In this document: one piece after another, positions 50,528-62,690 of the stretch
How positions within the stretch are numbered: position 1 is the first letter of the stretch
Layout: the number at the start of each line of letters is the position of its first letter
NCBI GenBank assembly: GCA_940337035.1
Contig: OW679197.1
Span: forward strand, 57,371,903 to 57,435,902
Direction: 5' to 3'
Length of the DNA: 64,000 nucleotides
Source: Agriotes lineatus
Lineage: Eukaryota > Arthropoda > Insecta > Coleoptera > Elateridae
Notes under the pieces: generated by a model
The model's database searches: none
Seen by the model: the letters and a program-made list of their open reading frames with translations, nothing else
What the model was told of the DNA's origin: nothing
Position numbers and translations under genes: made by a program

Positions 50528-51180
50528 CTACGGCGATCCGTTGCTTTGCGCAAAGGTGTTGCTGGAAAGCGGCGTTAGAATGAATCGTTTGAGTGGAAGA
50601 GAGAGCGCAAACATATTTGCTTCACACCCCTGTCGTTTATAGAGACGGTTGACCATATGTTCGTGCAGCTGCATATTTCGGTAACGTCTCTTCTTTTCTC
50701 GTGGTAGTTGACCTTACATAGCCAAGCGGAGTTGTCTTGTGCAAGTCGCGTTCGCGGCTGCGACCATTGGAGCCCGCTGCGCTGTGGGGAATTCGAGCTG
50801 TCGAGCATAACTGTCGAGCAGTGCAGTAGTGCACCAAGTTTCGAAAACGCGTTGATAACCCGTCGGTGAAAATTATCGTATTTTTTGGTCCAGCATAAAT
50901 GGTATTATTCGGATTGTTATTGTAGCGTATCGTCGCATAAGTTATGCATTAACCGGATTTTATTTTTTTTTAATAATGTTTATAAAAATAATTTGGGTAT
51001 TTTCAAAACCTATACGTTTAACAAAAAACTTCTTTAAACAAGTTATAGACAATTATGTAGTATATATTAGGATTAAAAATATATTTCCATGATTCATTTT
51101 TCGACAGCGATTTTTTTTCTGAAAATACAGCTTTGCCATTTTTCCGTACTTCTTACAAAAAAATCTGGTCTGATACACGC
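50528..51180. other. No gene recognised
   Basis: A GC-richer part at 50530-50860 with ORFs of under 80 codons on the minus strand, without domains, is followed by AT-rich sequence. Confidence 0.45.
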
Positions 51181-51185
51181 ACACA

Positions 51186-51814
51186 ACTTCCTTTTACAGT
51201 GATCTTATAATTGGGCAAAAATTTTATTTTAAATTTTTAAGCATTTGTCAAAAATTTTAAAAAATTACAAATTCTACAAAAACGGTGCCAAATAGAGCGT
51301 TAGGTAAAGAGACAAATTTTCTCTAGAATTTTAAGCTGAATTCAAAAATGTAATAATATACCGGGTGTTCTATAAAATAGGAGTTAATAAAAAAAATAGA
51401 AAAGAAAACAAAATAAACCCATTTTAGAAGTATTCAACTGGAAAATCATCCATTTCACATCAATACACCTTAAAAATGTAATAAAACTGAGAAGTTTGAA
51501 AAAAATCGTTAGAGCCGTTTTTGAAAAAATCGAAAAAAACTGAAAAATCTCAAGAGTAAACACCTACTTCCATTTATGCCATTTTCTTCAGAAGTACATA
51601 GTACACAAAACTTATATATGAAGTTTCAACCCCATACCTCTTTTAGTTTTTGAGATATTCTGTTCACAGGCACACATCAGACACACACACAGACAGACCA
51701 ATGAAAAAAATATGTTGTTTAGGTTCAGGGGACTCTGAAACGTGAAGATCTGTTGAAACCTCAATTTCGAATTTTTGGGGTGAATCCAATACTTCCTTTA
51801 TTGTAAAAGGAAGT
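51186..51814. mobile_element. Possible MITE with 13-bp terminal inverted repeats
   Basis: ACTTCCTTTTACA at 51186-51198 is matched exactly in reverse at 51802-51814. The 629 bp between are non-coding. No target duplication was seen, so this rests on the inverted repeat alone. Confidence 0.35.
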
Positions 51815-52253
51815 AAAAACGTTTTAAACAAAAGTTGTAGATAATTGCACAGTATATGATTACGGTGTATAACATTTATTTTTATTGAACAATTATAAAA
51901 AATGTCTGGAATTCGGAGAAAAGACTAAGAGTGAAGTACCATTTTCGGTTACCCGATTTTACCCAAAAATCACTGAAATGCCCTAATTTATATTAAAAAT
52001 TGGATGTCGATTTTGAGGCCGATTCGTTAAACCGTCTGGATTGTAAAAGAGGACACAGTCTCACAAACAGACATCACTTAGAAAACCACTTTATCTAAAT
52101 CAGATAACGAATATTTCCTCAAAAATCCCGAGTTCGAAAAAAGTCATGATCACTATACTTTATTTTACGAAGTAAAAGAAAGTGCAAGGTAGAGCAAAAT
52201 TTGGTTTGGTCATAAACAATGTGTTCGGCAAGACTGAACATATATTTAATATC
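51815..52253. other. No gene recognised
   Basis: AT-rich sequence between two MITE candidates. No ORF, inverted repeat or motif could be supported. Confidence 0.4.
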
Positions 52254-52514
52254 TACTATATTGCTAGCGGCTATGAGTGGGGAGGTCACAGCGTAAGTGA
52301 GACAGACAACCAACTCTTCGATGTATTTGGTGAGCTGTGCGCAAGCGCGTCGTCCACCCGGGGGAAGTGAACCTCACGGTCAAGTTTAAAATTCGCTTCC
52401 AAAGGCGGAGTTCGAATTCTCACGCGTGCGCAGGAGACGCGTTATACTCTAAGTGAGACTATATCAGCGCCGTAATGTTTTCGGGCGTTCCGAGGCCCTA
52501 CTAGCAATATAGTA
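52254..52514. mobile_element. MITE, 261 bp, TIR TACTATATTGCTAG
   Basis: TACTATATTGCTAG at 52254-52267 is perfectly inverted at 52501-52514. The interior is markedly GC-richer than the surroundings (ACGCGTGCGCAGGAGACGCG region) and has no coding potential. It is a compact, convincing small inverted-repeat element of unassigned superfamily. Confidence 0.65.
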
Positions 52515-52979
52515 AGTAATACATATATGGACTTGAAGGAATTAACCATACAACTAAAAAAACAATAAACAAAAAGAAGACGCAAAATCCCAAATTTGGA
52601 ACTAACACGTTACTTTTTTATTATTTAGAGGACGGTTTGTTTGTTTGTTATAGACAAGCTGTGGGCATGCGTACCAGGTCCCTCAGACATCGACTATTAG
52701 GATTATATGGTCAAACTCCTACTTTAAATTTTATGAAATGATGAAACTCCGCTAGAACGTGACAGCTGAGTTGTGGAGTTCTGCTGGCCTCAAGCCAAGA
52801 TAAAGGAGAATAGTGGGGCATAAGACTGACTATCTCACCCCATAAAAAACTAGTTACGAACTCCGAACAAGACTCCCAGACAGAACCTACGAAAACTACA
52901 AAATCTACGAAATAGGACTAGACGCCCCCCCCCCCCCCTAAAGGTTTGTAAATAAGCAAAACATCTTACAATCCAGCAA
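52515..52979. other. No gene recognised; 14-C run at 52925-52938
   Basis: No clear feature except the homopolymer. Some of this may be 5' parts of the LINE remnant that follows. Confidence 0.4.
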
Positions 52980-54490
52980 CAATTTAGTGCAAAACCAGTT
53001 TATTTAATAAAAGGTATACTTTTTTTATAATGAAAACTGGTTTGGCACTAAGTTTGGTGGCGAATTCAAGGAAAGAATTGAACGAAGCGAGAAAGGAATC
53101 AATAAAAGTGAGAACCAGACAGAAAATAGAGAACCATAAAGAAGAACAAAATGCTATAGTAAACGAAAACGAGAGCACATTATATAAAAGAAAATTTATA
53201 GAACAATTCTGCAATAATCAAATCAAAACTGTTAATCAGTTCAAAAAAGTTTTCCAACATCAAAGCAGGAAAATTGGAACAGCAAATACCAGAACCATGA
53301 ATCCAGGTTAATTACTAAATGGAGGTAACTACAGTGCAGACGATAGGGATGAAAACGAGCCTATCGAAAGGGACAATTCGATAAACGTTATGCAAGACAA
53401 CGATAAAGATACTGCCGCACCACCAACATGAGCAGATGTGCATGATGCTATTGGTAATGGTGTTATCCCTGTAGAAGTCTTGAAGCAAGGGGAAAAATTG
53501 GAATTTACGTATAGAAGTTATTAAGCATAAATAGAAAAGAGAACAAAATTAACTAAAGTTGAAGATTGGAATAATATGTCCCGTGCATATGAAAAGTGAT
53601 CAATTAGCACGAATTCTTAATCAGAGATTGACACCACTATCAGGAATAATGATTAACAAGTATTAGACATGTTTTAGAAAATAATTATCAACAGTTGACC
53701 AAATCTTTACCATTAGGCAGATAATTGAAAAATGCTGGAACTACAATATAAACATTTCACAATTATAAGTAGGTTATAAATAGACAGCCTTGCGCACAGA
53801 TATATATGCAAAATGCTGTTAGATTTCTGAGTTCCAGAAATGTTGTGTACCTCTAGAAATTGATAATGAGCAATTCAGCATTCTTAAAGTTAAAAGAGAA
53901 GTGAAGCAATGAATTCTGACATTATCACTGCTCCTTCATTTAGTGTTGACACACCTTCTACGAGAGACAAACATCAACACATCTGCTCCAATCTATACCC
54001 GCACCTCACAACTAATGACATTATGTGATGATATCACTATTTTGAGAAGAAATAAGTAAAGTATTGATTATGCACTAACAAGTCTGGATCAAGTGGGAGA
54101 ACAGAGTGGGTTTAAAATTAGTATTGGAAAGATGAATTCTCAAAGAAGACCACTGGAAATAATTGTAGAAGACTTAGCCATTGAGAAGGTCGAAGGCTTT
54201 AAATACTTTGGCGTCATAATAACTTCTATCAATGATTACATTTGCATCAAAACAATTGTAGAGAAAGTGCAAGATGGGACTGTACCAAATCATCGTTAGC
54301 CCAGTGGTAACATATGGATGTGAAACGACACGAAAAACTACTAAGCAGATTTGAGAGGGAAATCTAAGAACCTGTATATGACAATCAGGCAAATGGATGA
54401 AGGCCACGTATGAACCACGAATTAAAGAATTTAAGATCTGATAGAATACTGTACAAAATATAGAATACGAAGATTGGAAGTAACCGAGGG
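52980..54490 (+). pseudogene. Decayed RTE-like LINE ORF2
   Basis: Scattered frames on the plus strand give LINE order: a Lys/Glu-rich linker (53030-53311), a region around 53440 resembling the pre-RT VHDAIGNGVIPVEVLK motif, DQLARILNQRLTPL and SGIMINKY pieces near 53600, then SGFKISIGKM, VEGFKYFGVIIT (54093-54250). The typical SPVVTYGCET end motif lies near 54296-54330. Multiple stops and frameshifts remove any function. The RT catalytic YADD is not recognisable. Confidence 0.65.
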
Positions 54491-55239
54491 GTCCGTATTG
54501 CAGTGTGTGCGTGTGCATAAAATGATAATGTGGTTTTTGTTTTACTACCTGGTCAAGACTTGCAATTCTGTTCGCATTGAACTCGAGGGCTTTCTGCATC
54601 CAGTCCAGGACATCCATAGGATCGACATCAAAGTATCTAGTATAATTTAAAAAAGGTTTAGGACTTTAACATTGCATTCAAACATATTTTCGTATACTGA
54701 AATAACTCTGACCGTTTGTTTTAAATTATGAAGGAGTTGCAGTTATTTATAAACGCATTTAATTAGTACAGCTACTACTCACTGATCAATTCTTTCCTCT
54801 GGAGTATAATCAAATGGATTGTCACATATAACACGTTTCTGTGCTATTGCAAAAATCAGAATGTTCAATAAATTAACTAACCTACAAGTATTTAACATTG
54901 CTTCAAATATTTGACATTGACACTTCGAAACTGAATAAATTGCATAGAGGTTACTTGGACCACCACTTTTAGAATGCTGTGGCTGCCTGAGTAATATCAA
55001 GGCGGTCACTAAGTTTTGTTTGCTTAAAATACATTTGACATTAATAGTAGATTATGCAATGAGGGAGAAATGCGTTATTTTGCCGTGGTGCAATTTGTAA
55101 CTCGAGGGCGAAGCCCGAGAGTCACATAGCACTGAAGCAAAATAGCAGTCTCTCCGAATTGCATATACTAGTTTTTTCACGTTGCAGGAGATTTAAAACT
55201 ACAAACCTGGTTTTTTTAAACGTATTTTATTGACATTTT
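54491..55239. other. No gene recognised
   Basis: A small hairpin CTCGAGGGCGAAGCCCGAG near 55099 is the only structured element. Minus-strand ORFs at 54174-54617 and 54779-55009 lack domains. Confidence 0.45.
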
Positions 55240-55357
55240 TAAATTTTAAAGTTGGTGGCACTGTAAGTCTGTCAAATTTGAGGTTATCAGGTTAGGTTTT
55301 GCATCAGTTTTGACACAGACTGACGCAAAACCTAACCTGCTAACCTCGAATTTGACA
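55240..55357 (-). repeat. Dispersed hairpin repeat, copy 2
   Basis: Inverted arms TGTCAAATTTGAGGTTATCA and GTTAGGTTTTGC pair with GCAAAACCTAACCTGC and TAACCTCGAATTTGACA. It is preceded by GTTGGTGGCACTGTAAGTC, the reverse complement of what follows copy 1 at 20322. This copy is better preserved and shows that the inverted repeat begins TGTCAAATT. Confidence 0.78.
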
Positions 55358-55518
55358 TAATTGTTGTGTCAGTCATAATGAAAACTCCCTAAGTAAATTT
55401 CTCTGCTCTAAAGAATAATTCATTATTTCTGTCACGATTTTGGTATCGTAGAAACAGTTTTTTCCAAGACATGAAAAGAAAGTATTTTGACAAGGCAGTT
55501 CATATAAGTTACAAAATT

Positions 55519-55613
55519 AGTTATTTACATTACAAGTGCGGTTCATCGCGAGGTTTTAATTAAAACCTCGCGCTGTAAAATGCGACCTATCGCACTTGTA
55601 ATGTAAATAACTA
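55519..55613. repeat. 95-bp hairpin with a 26-bp perfect palindrome inside
   Basis: AGTTATTTACATTACAAGTG at the left is inverted at 55590-55613. Inside, at 55547-55572, the half-site CGCGAGGTTTTAA is followed by its exact complement. The second half carries an extra insertion, so the stem is asymmetric. Immediately afterwards a satellite monomer begins. Confidence 0.75.
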
Positions 55614-55614
55614 T

Positions 55615-55700
55615 TCTTTTGCAATACTAGTAGACGTAAAACACACCATAAGTCCACATAAACCTTTATGTTTTCATATGGCCATTTAGTCCAAGCAATG
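55615..55700 (+). repeat. Orphan partial monomer of the ~296-bp satellite
   Basis: CTTTTGCAATACTAGTAGAC, GTAAAACACACCATAAGTCC and TTTATGTTTTCATATGGCC match the satellite units of 57925-63660. It lies about 2.3 kb outside the array. Confidence 0.75.
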
Positions 55701-56800
55701 GGGCGAAAATAAGGGGTCTACCACGCAAAAGATCGTAACCAAATGAAATTTGGTAGGATCGTAAAATTTACTGTCCTGATTATAACCCCGAGTTTGCGAC
55801 CTTGGGAGAAGACCGTTCGCTCCGCCATCTCTTTAAGATGGCGGTCAAAATCAGTTTTTTGCAAATATCTCCGTACCTATTGGTCCTACGAAAAAAAGTA
55901 AAGTAATAAATTGAAGAACATAAAATTGTACATAAAATATATTCGATACATTTTTCCGTTAGACCAATAATTTTCAAGATACAGCCCGCCAAACGCAAGA
56001 AAATAATGGTAATGTAGCGGTGGAGCGTTTTTTTTTGGTCCTGTCTCCTTAAATGTGAGCTAAGTGATATGTGCAAAGTAATTTCCACATAAATATCTAT
56101 TATTATCAAATGCATTTGCACAGTTTTCTGCATTATATTGTGTACGGACACGTCTTCATCCTTGGGTATGACATTTATCATTTCATTTTGTAACTCGTTT
56201 CCACACCACCCAGGAAGTAAAGCCCAACGGTGCGTTATTTTTAAACGTGGTATCCCCAATAGGCCTAAGCCACAAAAGTATTACATTTATTCAATTTTGA
56301 CAGTTCTGCATGCCCAGACCTTGTCCATTAATAAACAATCAAACAATTTTGACAGTTTAAAGTGACATTATTAACTCCTTAACAACCTTCATAAACAGTC
56401 TATTATTCACAAGAGAAATAAAAGTGTTTTAATTCACTAGAGAATTAAAAAAGTTTAATTCACTAGAGAATTAATAACGTTTCAATGAAGAACAACATAT
56501 TTTTATGATTTCTACAAATATTTACATTCAATTATTCTTTCTCTTTGTAGTGTGTAATATATAATTACTAAAATTGAGATTATAAATCGACGATGAATAT
56601 ACAAATTTATATCTTAATTTGAATATTTAAAATTTTTTTGTTAAAAATTTCGTCAAAATTGAATAAAAGCATATATATGCGCCAAGTGAATTAAACATTT
56701 ATTAACTCAAAGATATGATCTCACTCGCACTACGTGCTGGTGAGCTTAACATATTTTCATGAATAAACATATGTTAAGTTCACTTGGTGTATAATATTTA
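55701..56800. other. No gene recognised
   Basis: Contains GATGGCGG motifs (55800-55845; a similar motif recurs near 57783). A short repeat TTAATTCACTAGAGAATTAA appears twice around 56430-56475. Otherwise it is AT-rich and non-coding. A minus-strand ORF of 159 codons (55780-56259) has no recognised domain. Confidence 0.4.
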
Positions 56801-57140
56801 TTAAATACGTTTTGGACGTTTTGGTTGTGTTAGGATTTTTGCATTGTCTTCTGAATCTTCATCATTATAGTTACTTTCCATAACATTTTTATCCAAGATT
56901 TCTAAGAGATTCGTCCCATCATCGATTTCATTGCTTTATTTACCTCGCTTTCTCCAAGCAGTTTGGGATTGTTCTCGCAGGAGGATCCATTGCAATAACA
57001 GCAAATGGCGGAACATTTTAGGCCCGTTTTGTGGCAACCACATGCTCTTCCACAGCCCGCTTTACACTTGCACGAAATACTTTTAAGTAAGGAGTCCGGA
57101 GCAGGTTGTTTAGGCCCTAAACACACGGGATTCCGTATCC
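56801..57140 (-). pseudogene. CXC-type cysteine-rich C-terminal domain, copy 2
   Basis: The minus strand encodes PAPDSLLKSISCKC, AGCGRACGCHKTGLKC and SAICCYCNGSSC: nine or more cysteines in the CxC...CxC...C spacing typical of TSO1/tesmin CXC zinc-binding repeats. After one frameshift near 56920 the reading continues as an acidic tail (YNDEDSEDN) and a basic end (QPKRPKRI) to a stop at 56801. Upstream the similarity stops at an unrelated repeat, so only the C-terminus is present. A worse-preserved relative lies at 31220-31470. The parent protein is not identified; recurrence in a repeat-rich window suggests a mobile-element protein. Confidence 0.62.
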
Positions 57141-57720
57141 GAGATTCGGTATGCGGGATACAGAATCTGAGTCTGTGCAGACACGGCGACTGAATCTCAG
57201 ACACAGGCCTTCAGTCATTTGCAGTGCCGTGCTGTTATGGACCTAGCATTGCTGTTCTTTGTTTCTGTAGAATTAGTCTAGATGTGCTGTATTTAAAGTC
57301 AGGGATTGGGCTCTACTAAGCTAATACATTTTTCATTGTCAAATAATGTACGCTCTATTATCGTTGTTAGTAAGGAGCGCCCTGCTTATTCGATTTAAAT
57401 AGAAGTTGAAGAAAATCTGCTACGCCTATGACATGATATCATATGTTCTGGCTGGCAAAAGTAGGCGTGTCCAGGCCCTGGTACACGTGGACTCATATGC
57501 ACCATATGTTCCAATGGTAAATCGGTATCCGAGATACAGAATTTGTCGCCGGCGGCCGAAAAGGAGAGATAAGGAAAATTTGCAGCCAGATACTGTATGC
57601 GTCGCTGAATGCCGTGTGAACAGCTCCATTTAAGCGCGTGTATTTTCTGTATCTGGGATTCCGTGTTTCGCATACAGAATCCACGTGTGTCCAGGATTCG
57701 GACGCGCATAATTTTGCGAG
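57106..57720. repeat. Region of recurring inverted ATTC-GTATCC/GGATACAGAAT motifs
   Basis: ATTCCGTATCCGAGATTCGG and GGGATACAGAATCTG near 57130-57170, CGGTATCCGAGATACAGAAT near 57521, and TCTGTATCTGGGATTCCGTG with CATACAGAATCC near 57640-57690 are related strings in both orientations. They explain overlapping ORFs on both strands here. The structure is a composite palindromic repeat of unknown type. Confidence 0.45.
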
Positions 57721-58814
57721 CCACAACACGCGATATCATATCAATATTTGCAAAAAAATATAAAACTATACCTTCTTTCAAAGATGGCGGCGCCGGCTCA
57801 CCTTTAATTTTTCGGAACTTTTTATATATTTAATAGTACGCCTAAATAAACATCCTCACCAAATTTTAAAACTTTCCGATTTATTTTTTTATATTTTCTT
57901 CGTCTACTGGGCTAACAATGAAAGGTCCGCTGAAGTCAAAAGTTCACTTATTAACAGCTATCTTAATGCAAATTCAGCATCCAATTGCTAGGAGAGACAT
58001 AGAGATATTTATTTTGCAATACTAGTAAACGTAAAACACACCAGAAGTGCAAATAAAGTTTTATGTTTCCATGAGTCAATTCGCAAGTGCATAATTTGAA
58101 AAATACATACCTACTCGATAAAAATCCCAGCGTGCTATTTCGGCAACCAGCTGTAGTAAATCGTTCATATTCTCACTGATGGGTGCCATGCATACGGATA
58201 AAATAAAATAAAATGCAACGAAAGGCCCGCTAAAGTCGCAAATTCACTTATTAAACGCTATCTTAATGCAAATTCAACATTCAATTGCTAGGAGAGTCAT
58301 AAAGATATTTCCTTTCCAATACTAGTACTCGTAAAACACACCAGAAGTGCACATAGAGCTTTATGTTTCTATGTGGCAAATCGCAAGTACATAATCTGAA
58401 AAATATATACTCGATAAAATTCCCAGAGTTCTATTTCGGCAACCAGCTGTAGTAAATCGTCCATATTGTCACTGATGCGTTCCATGAATACGGATAAAGT
58501 ATAATAAAATGCAATCAAAGGTTCGCTGAAGTCGATACTCCACCTATTAAATGCTATCTTAATGCAAATTCCGCATCGAATTGCAAGAAGAGATATGAAA
58601 ATATTTCTTTTGCAATACTTGTACACGTGAAACAGACCAGAAGTGCACATAAAGCTATATGTTACCATGTGGCCATTCGCAAGTGCATAATCTGAAAAGT
58701 ACATACTCGATAAAGTTCCCAGAGTGCTATTTCGACAACCAGCTGTAGTAAATCGTCCATATTGTCACAGATGGGTTCCATGAATACGGATAATAGCTAT
58801 TTAAGTAACAAGGA

Positions 58815-58890
58815 CCTATTAACATTTGAGGTAGGCCAGTACAAGCCAAGACGAAGTCGCGGCTTGTTGCCTGCCGAAAATGTTAATAGG
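58815..58890. repeat. 76-bp hairpin at a satellite break
   Basis: CCTATTAACATTTGAGGTAG... pairs imperfectly with CTGCCGAAAATGTTAATAGG over about 30 bp. The loop contains AAGACGAAGTCGC. It lies at the edge of the first interruption of the satellite. Confidence 0.6.
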
Positions 58891-58915
58891 CGATACATTC
58901 CGAGTTATCTTATTA

Positions 58916-59100
58916 TATTTTTCCCGCTGCTTATCGAAATTTTCCTAGATTTTTGAAAAAATCGTTTGGATTGTCACCTGTCACCAGGATTAGTTTGCGT
59001 GAGTCGTGTTACCTGTGCATGTCACATGTCACATAAACACTTACACGTTTTGTTACTAAGTCTGTATCACTGACTTACATGATCAGCAGCGGGAAAAATA
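58916..59100. mobile_element. 185-bp MITE, TIR TATTTTTCCCGCTGCT
   Basis: TATTTTTCCCGCTGCT at 58916-58931 is exactly inverted at 59085-59100. It lies in the first gap of the satellite; satellite sequence resumes directly after it (AAAATGCAATAAAAGTCCGC). Confidence 0.7.
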
Positions 59101-59199
59101 CAGTAAAATGCAATAAAAGTCCGCTGAAGTCGCAAATTCACTTATTAAACATTATCTTAATGCAAATTCAGCATCCAATTGCTAGTAGAGGCCAATTTC

Positions 59200-59503
59200 T
59201 TTTTTCGACGACTGACATCAAAAGTAGATTTTTTCACCGTCATTTGACAACAGAAAGTTGACATTTGCCGCAGAAAGTGCGTTTTCATCACTTTGCCGCT
59301 CGCCGAGCGTTTTGGGTTTCCGCGTGAACAAAATATGTAGCCACGTCCGAATGTTTCCTTGACAATGCCAGTCATTTGTCGAAATAATCGCGTCTCATGT
59401 CTAACAGACTGCGCGAGTAATGTTAACTTGATTGTCAATTAATATTTGCAATAAAATGAAATATGATATTTTCCATTAATAACATGCTCAGTCGTCGAAA
59501 AAA
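59200..59503. mobile_element. 304-bp MITE, TIR TTTTTTCGACGACTGA
   Basis: TTTTTTCGACGACTGA at 59200-59215 is exactly inverted at 59488-59503. It interrupts a satellite unit, which resumes near 59525. The interior is GC-richer than the satellite and non-coding. Confidence 0.72.
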
Positions 59504-62029
59504 TAGTATGTATATTTCGAACTAAAATATTGTCACGGATGAGTACCATGAATACAGATAAAATATAATAAAATGCAAGGAAAAACCCGCTAATGTCGCA
59601 AATTCACTTATTAAACGCTATTTTAACGCAAATGCATCATCCAATTGTTAGGAGAGTCATAAAAATATTTCTTTTGCAATACTTGTACACGTAAAACACA
59701 CCAGAAGTGCACATAGAGCATTATGTTTCCATGTGGCAAATCGCAAGTACATAATCTGACAAACACGTACTCGATAAAAATCCTAGACTGCTACTTCGGC
59801 AACCAGCAGTAGTAAAACGTTCATATTGTCACTGCTGGGTGCCATGAATACGGAAAAAATATAATAAAATCTAAGGAAAACCCCGCTGATGTCACAAATT
59901 TACTTATTCAAAGCTATCTTAATACAAATTCCGCATCCAATTGTTGGGAGAGTCATAAAAATTTTTTTTTTGCAATACTTGTACACGTAAAACACACCAG
60001 AAGTGCACAGAAAGCTTTATGTTTCCATGTGCCATTCGCTAGTGCATTATCTGAAAAATACATACTCCATAAAAATCCCATAGTGCTATTTCGGCAACCA
60101 GTTGTAGGAAATCGTCTATATTGTCATTGATGGGTGCCATGAATACGGATAAAAAATAATAAAATGCAATGAAAAGTCCGCTGATGTCGCAAATTTACTT
60201 ATTCAAAGCTATCTTAATGCAAATTTAGCATCCATTTGTTAGGGGAGTCATAACAATATTTCTTTTGCAATACTTGTACACGTAAAACACACCAGAAGTG
60301 CACATAGAGCATTATGTTTCCATGTGACAAATCGCAAGTACATAATCTGAAAAACACGTACTCGATAAAAATCCTAGACTGCTACTTCGGCAACCAGCAG
60401 TAGTAAAACGTTCATATTGTCACTGCTGGGTGCCATGAATACGGAAAAAATATAATAAAATCTAAGGAAAACCCCGCTGATGTCGCAAATTCACTTATTC
60501 AAAGCTATCTTAATACAAATTCCGCATCCAATTGTTGGGAGAGTCATAAAAAATTTTTGTTTGCAATACTTGTACACGTAAAACACACCATAAGTACACA
60601 GAAAGCTTTATGTTTCCATGTGCCATTCGCTAGTGCATTATCTGAAAAATACATACTCCATAAAAATCCCATAGTGCTATTTCGGCAACCAGTTGTAGGA
60701 AATCGTCTATATTGTCATTGATGGGTGCCATGAATACGGATAAAAAATAATAAAATGCAATGAAAAGTCCGCTGATGTCGCAAATTCACTTATTCAAAGC
60801 TATCTTAATGCAAATTTAGCATCCAATTGTTAGGAAAGTCATAAATTTATTTCTTTTGCAATACTTGTACACGTAAAACACACCAGAAGTGCACATAGCG
60901 CTTTATGTTTCCATGTGGCCAATCGCAAGTACATAATTAGACAAATACATACTCGATAAAAATCCCAAAGTGCTATTTCGGCAACCAGCAGTAGAAAATC
61001 GATCATATTGTCACTGCTGGGTTACATGAATACGGATAAAATCTAAGGAAAGCCCCGCTGATGTCGCAAGTTTACTTATTCAACGCTATCTTATTGCAAC
61101 TTCAGCATCCAATTGTTGGGAGAGTCATAAAAATATTTATTTTGCAATACTTGTACACGTAAAACACACCAGAAGTTAACATAGAGCTTTATGTTTCCTT
61201 GTGTCCAATGTCAAGTACAGAATCTGACAAATACATACTCGATAAAAATCCTAGAGTGCTATTTCGGCAACCAGCAGTAGTGAATCATTCATATTGTCAC
61301 TGCTGGCTGCCATAAATACTGATAAAATATAATAAAATGCAAAGAAAAGTCCGCTGATGTCGCAAAATCACTTATTAAACGCAATCTTAATGCAAATTCA
61401 GCCTCCAATTGTTAGTAGGGTCATAAAAATTTTACTTTTGCAATACTTGCACACGTAAAACACACCAGAAGTGGACATAGAGCTTTATGTTTTCATGTGG
61501 CCAATCGCTAGTACATCAACTGAAAAACACATACTTGATAAAACTCCCAGAGTGCTAGTTCGGTAACCAGCTGTAGTAAATCGTTCATATTCTCAATGAT
61601 GGGAGCCATGAAAACGGATAAAATATATAAAATTGCAATGAAAAGTCTGCTGAAGTCTTAAATGCACTTATTAAACGCCATCTTAATGCACATTGCGCAT
61701 CCAATTGCTAGGAGAAGCATAGAGATACTTCTTCTGCAATACTAGTATACGTAAAATTCACCAAAAGTGCACATAAAGCTTTATATTTCCATGAGGCCAT
61801 TCGCAAGTGCATAAAATGAAAAATACATGCTCGACAAAAATCCGAGGGTGCTATTTCGGTAACCAGCTGTGGTAAATCGTTCATATTGTCACTGATGGGT
61901 CCCATAAATACGGAGAAAATATAATAAAATGCTAGAAAAAACTTGCAGATGTCGCAAATTTAATTACTAAACGCTGTCTTAATGCAAATTCAGCAGCCAA
62001 TTGTTAGGAGAGTCATAGAAATATTTTTT

Positions 62030-62690
62030 TTCTACAGCCGTGTTTTTAAACTATTTCCAAGGGTCATATGCGGCGTGCTTTATGTTGTCTATAAAACACG
62101 CCATTCTATTTAAAGCACGGAGTACTTTAAGAGTTTATAAAACCTTATTTGTGAAGATTAAAAGTACAGTTATTACATCGGACCGATTTGTATGCGGAGT
62201 CCCTAGTGCCCGACTGGAGAGGGGCGGAGCCCGATGGCCCCCTTGGAGAGGGGCGGAGCCCCGAGGGCACCCCTGGAGAGGGGTGGAGCTCCAAGACCCC
62301 CCTTGGAGAGTGGCCGAGCCCTGAGGGCCCCCTTGGAGAGGGGCCGAGTCCCGAGGGCCCTCTTGGAGAGGGGCGGAGCCCGATGGCCCCCTTGGAGATG
62401 GGCGGAGCCCCGAGGGCACCCTTAGAGAGGGGTGGAGCTCCAAGAGCTCCCTTGGAGAGGGGCCGAGCTCTAAGGGCCCCCTTGGAGAGGGGCCGAGTCC
62501 CGAAGGCCCCCTCGGAGAGGAGCGGAGTCCCGAAAGCCCCCTTGGAGAGGGGTGGAGCCCCAAAGGCCGCTTTGGAGAGGGGCGAAGCCCCGAGAGCATT
62601 TAAGCTAACAAATTCCTAGGCTGTTGAAAAAATATTAAAGCCAACTCGTGTTTTACAGTTTAAACCCTCTGTAAAACACTAGTTGCCTTA
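62030..62690. mobile_element. Insertion block in the satellite carrying a 30-bp minisatellite
   Basis: The satellite stops near 62025 and resumes near 62695. The block has AT-rich flanks (ACACGCCATTC and TTTTACAGTTTAAACCC regions) around the GC-rich tandem array at 62211-62598. Possible ends share GTGTTTT/AAAACAC, but clean terminal repeats or duplication were not found. Confidence 0.45.
62211..62598. repeat. 30-bp minisatellite, ~13 copies, GGAGAGGGGCGGAGCCC core
   Basis: Units of 30 bp begin with GGAGAGGGGCGGAGCCC and continue with a short variable part (GATGGCCCCCTT, GAGGGCACCCCT, CCAAGACCCCCCTT). The GATGGCC variant recurs at about 62222 and 62372, giving a 150-bp higher-order repeat of five units. 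Because 30 is a multiple of three and stops are rare, ORFs of up to 154 codons appear on both strands; they are not credited as genes. Confidence 0.88.

Noticed and set aside
54174..54617. 147-codon minus-strand ORF
   Set aside because: Antisense to the recognisable LINE tail (VEGFKYFG and SPVVTYGCET motifs on the plus strand).
62135..62619. ORFs of 94-154 codons on both strands in the GC-rich minisatellite
   Set aside because: By-product of a 30-bp tandem unit with few stops; no domain and multiple overlapping frames.
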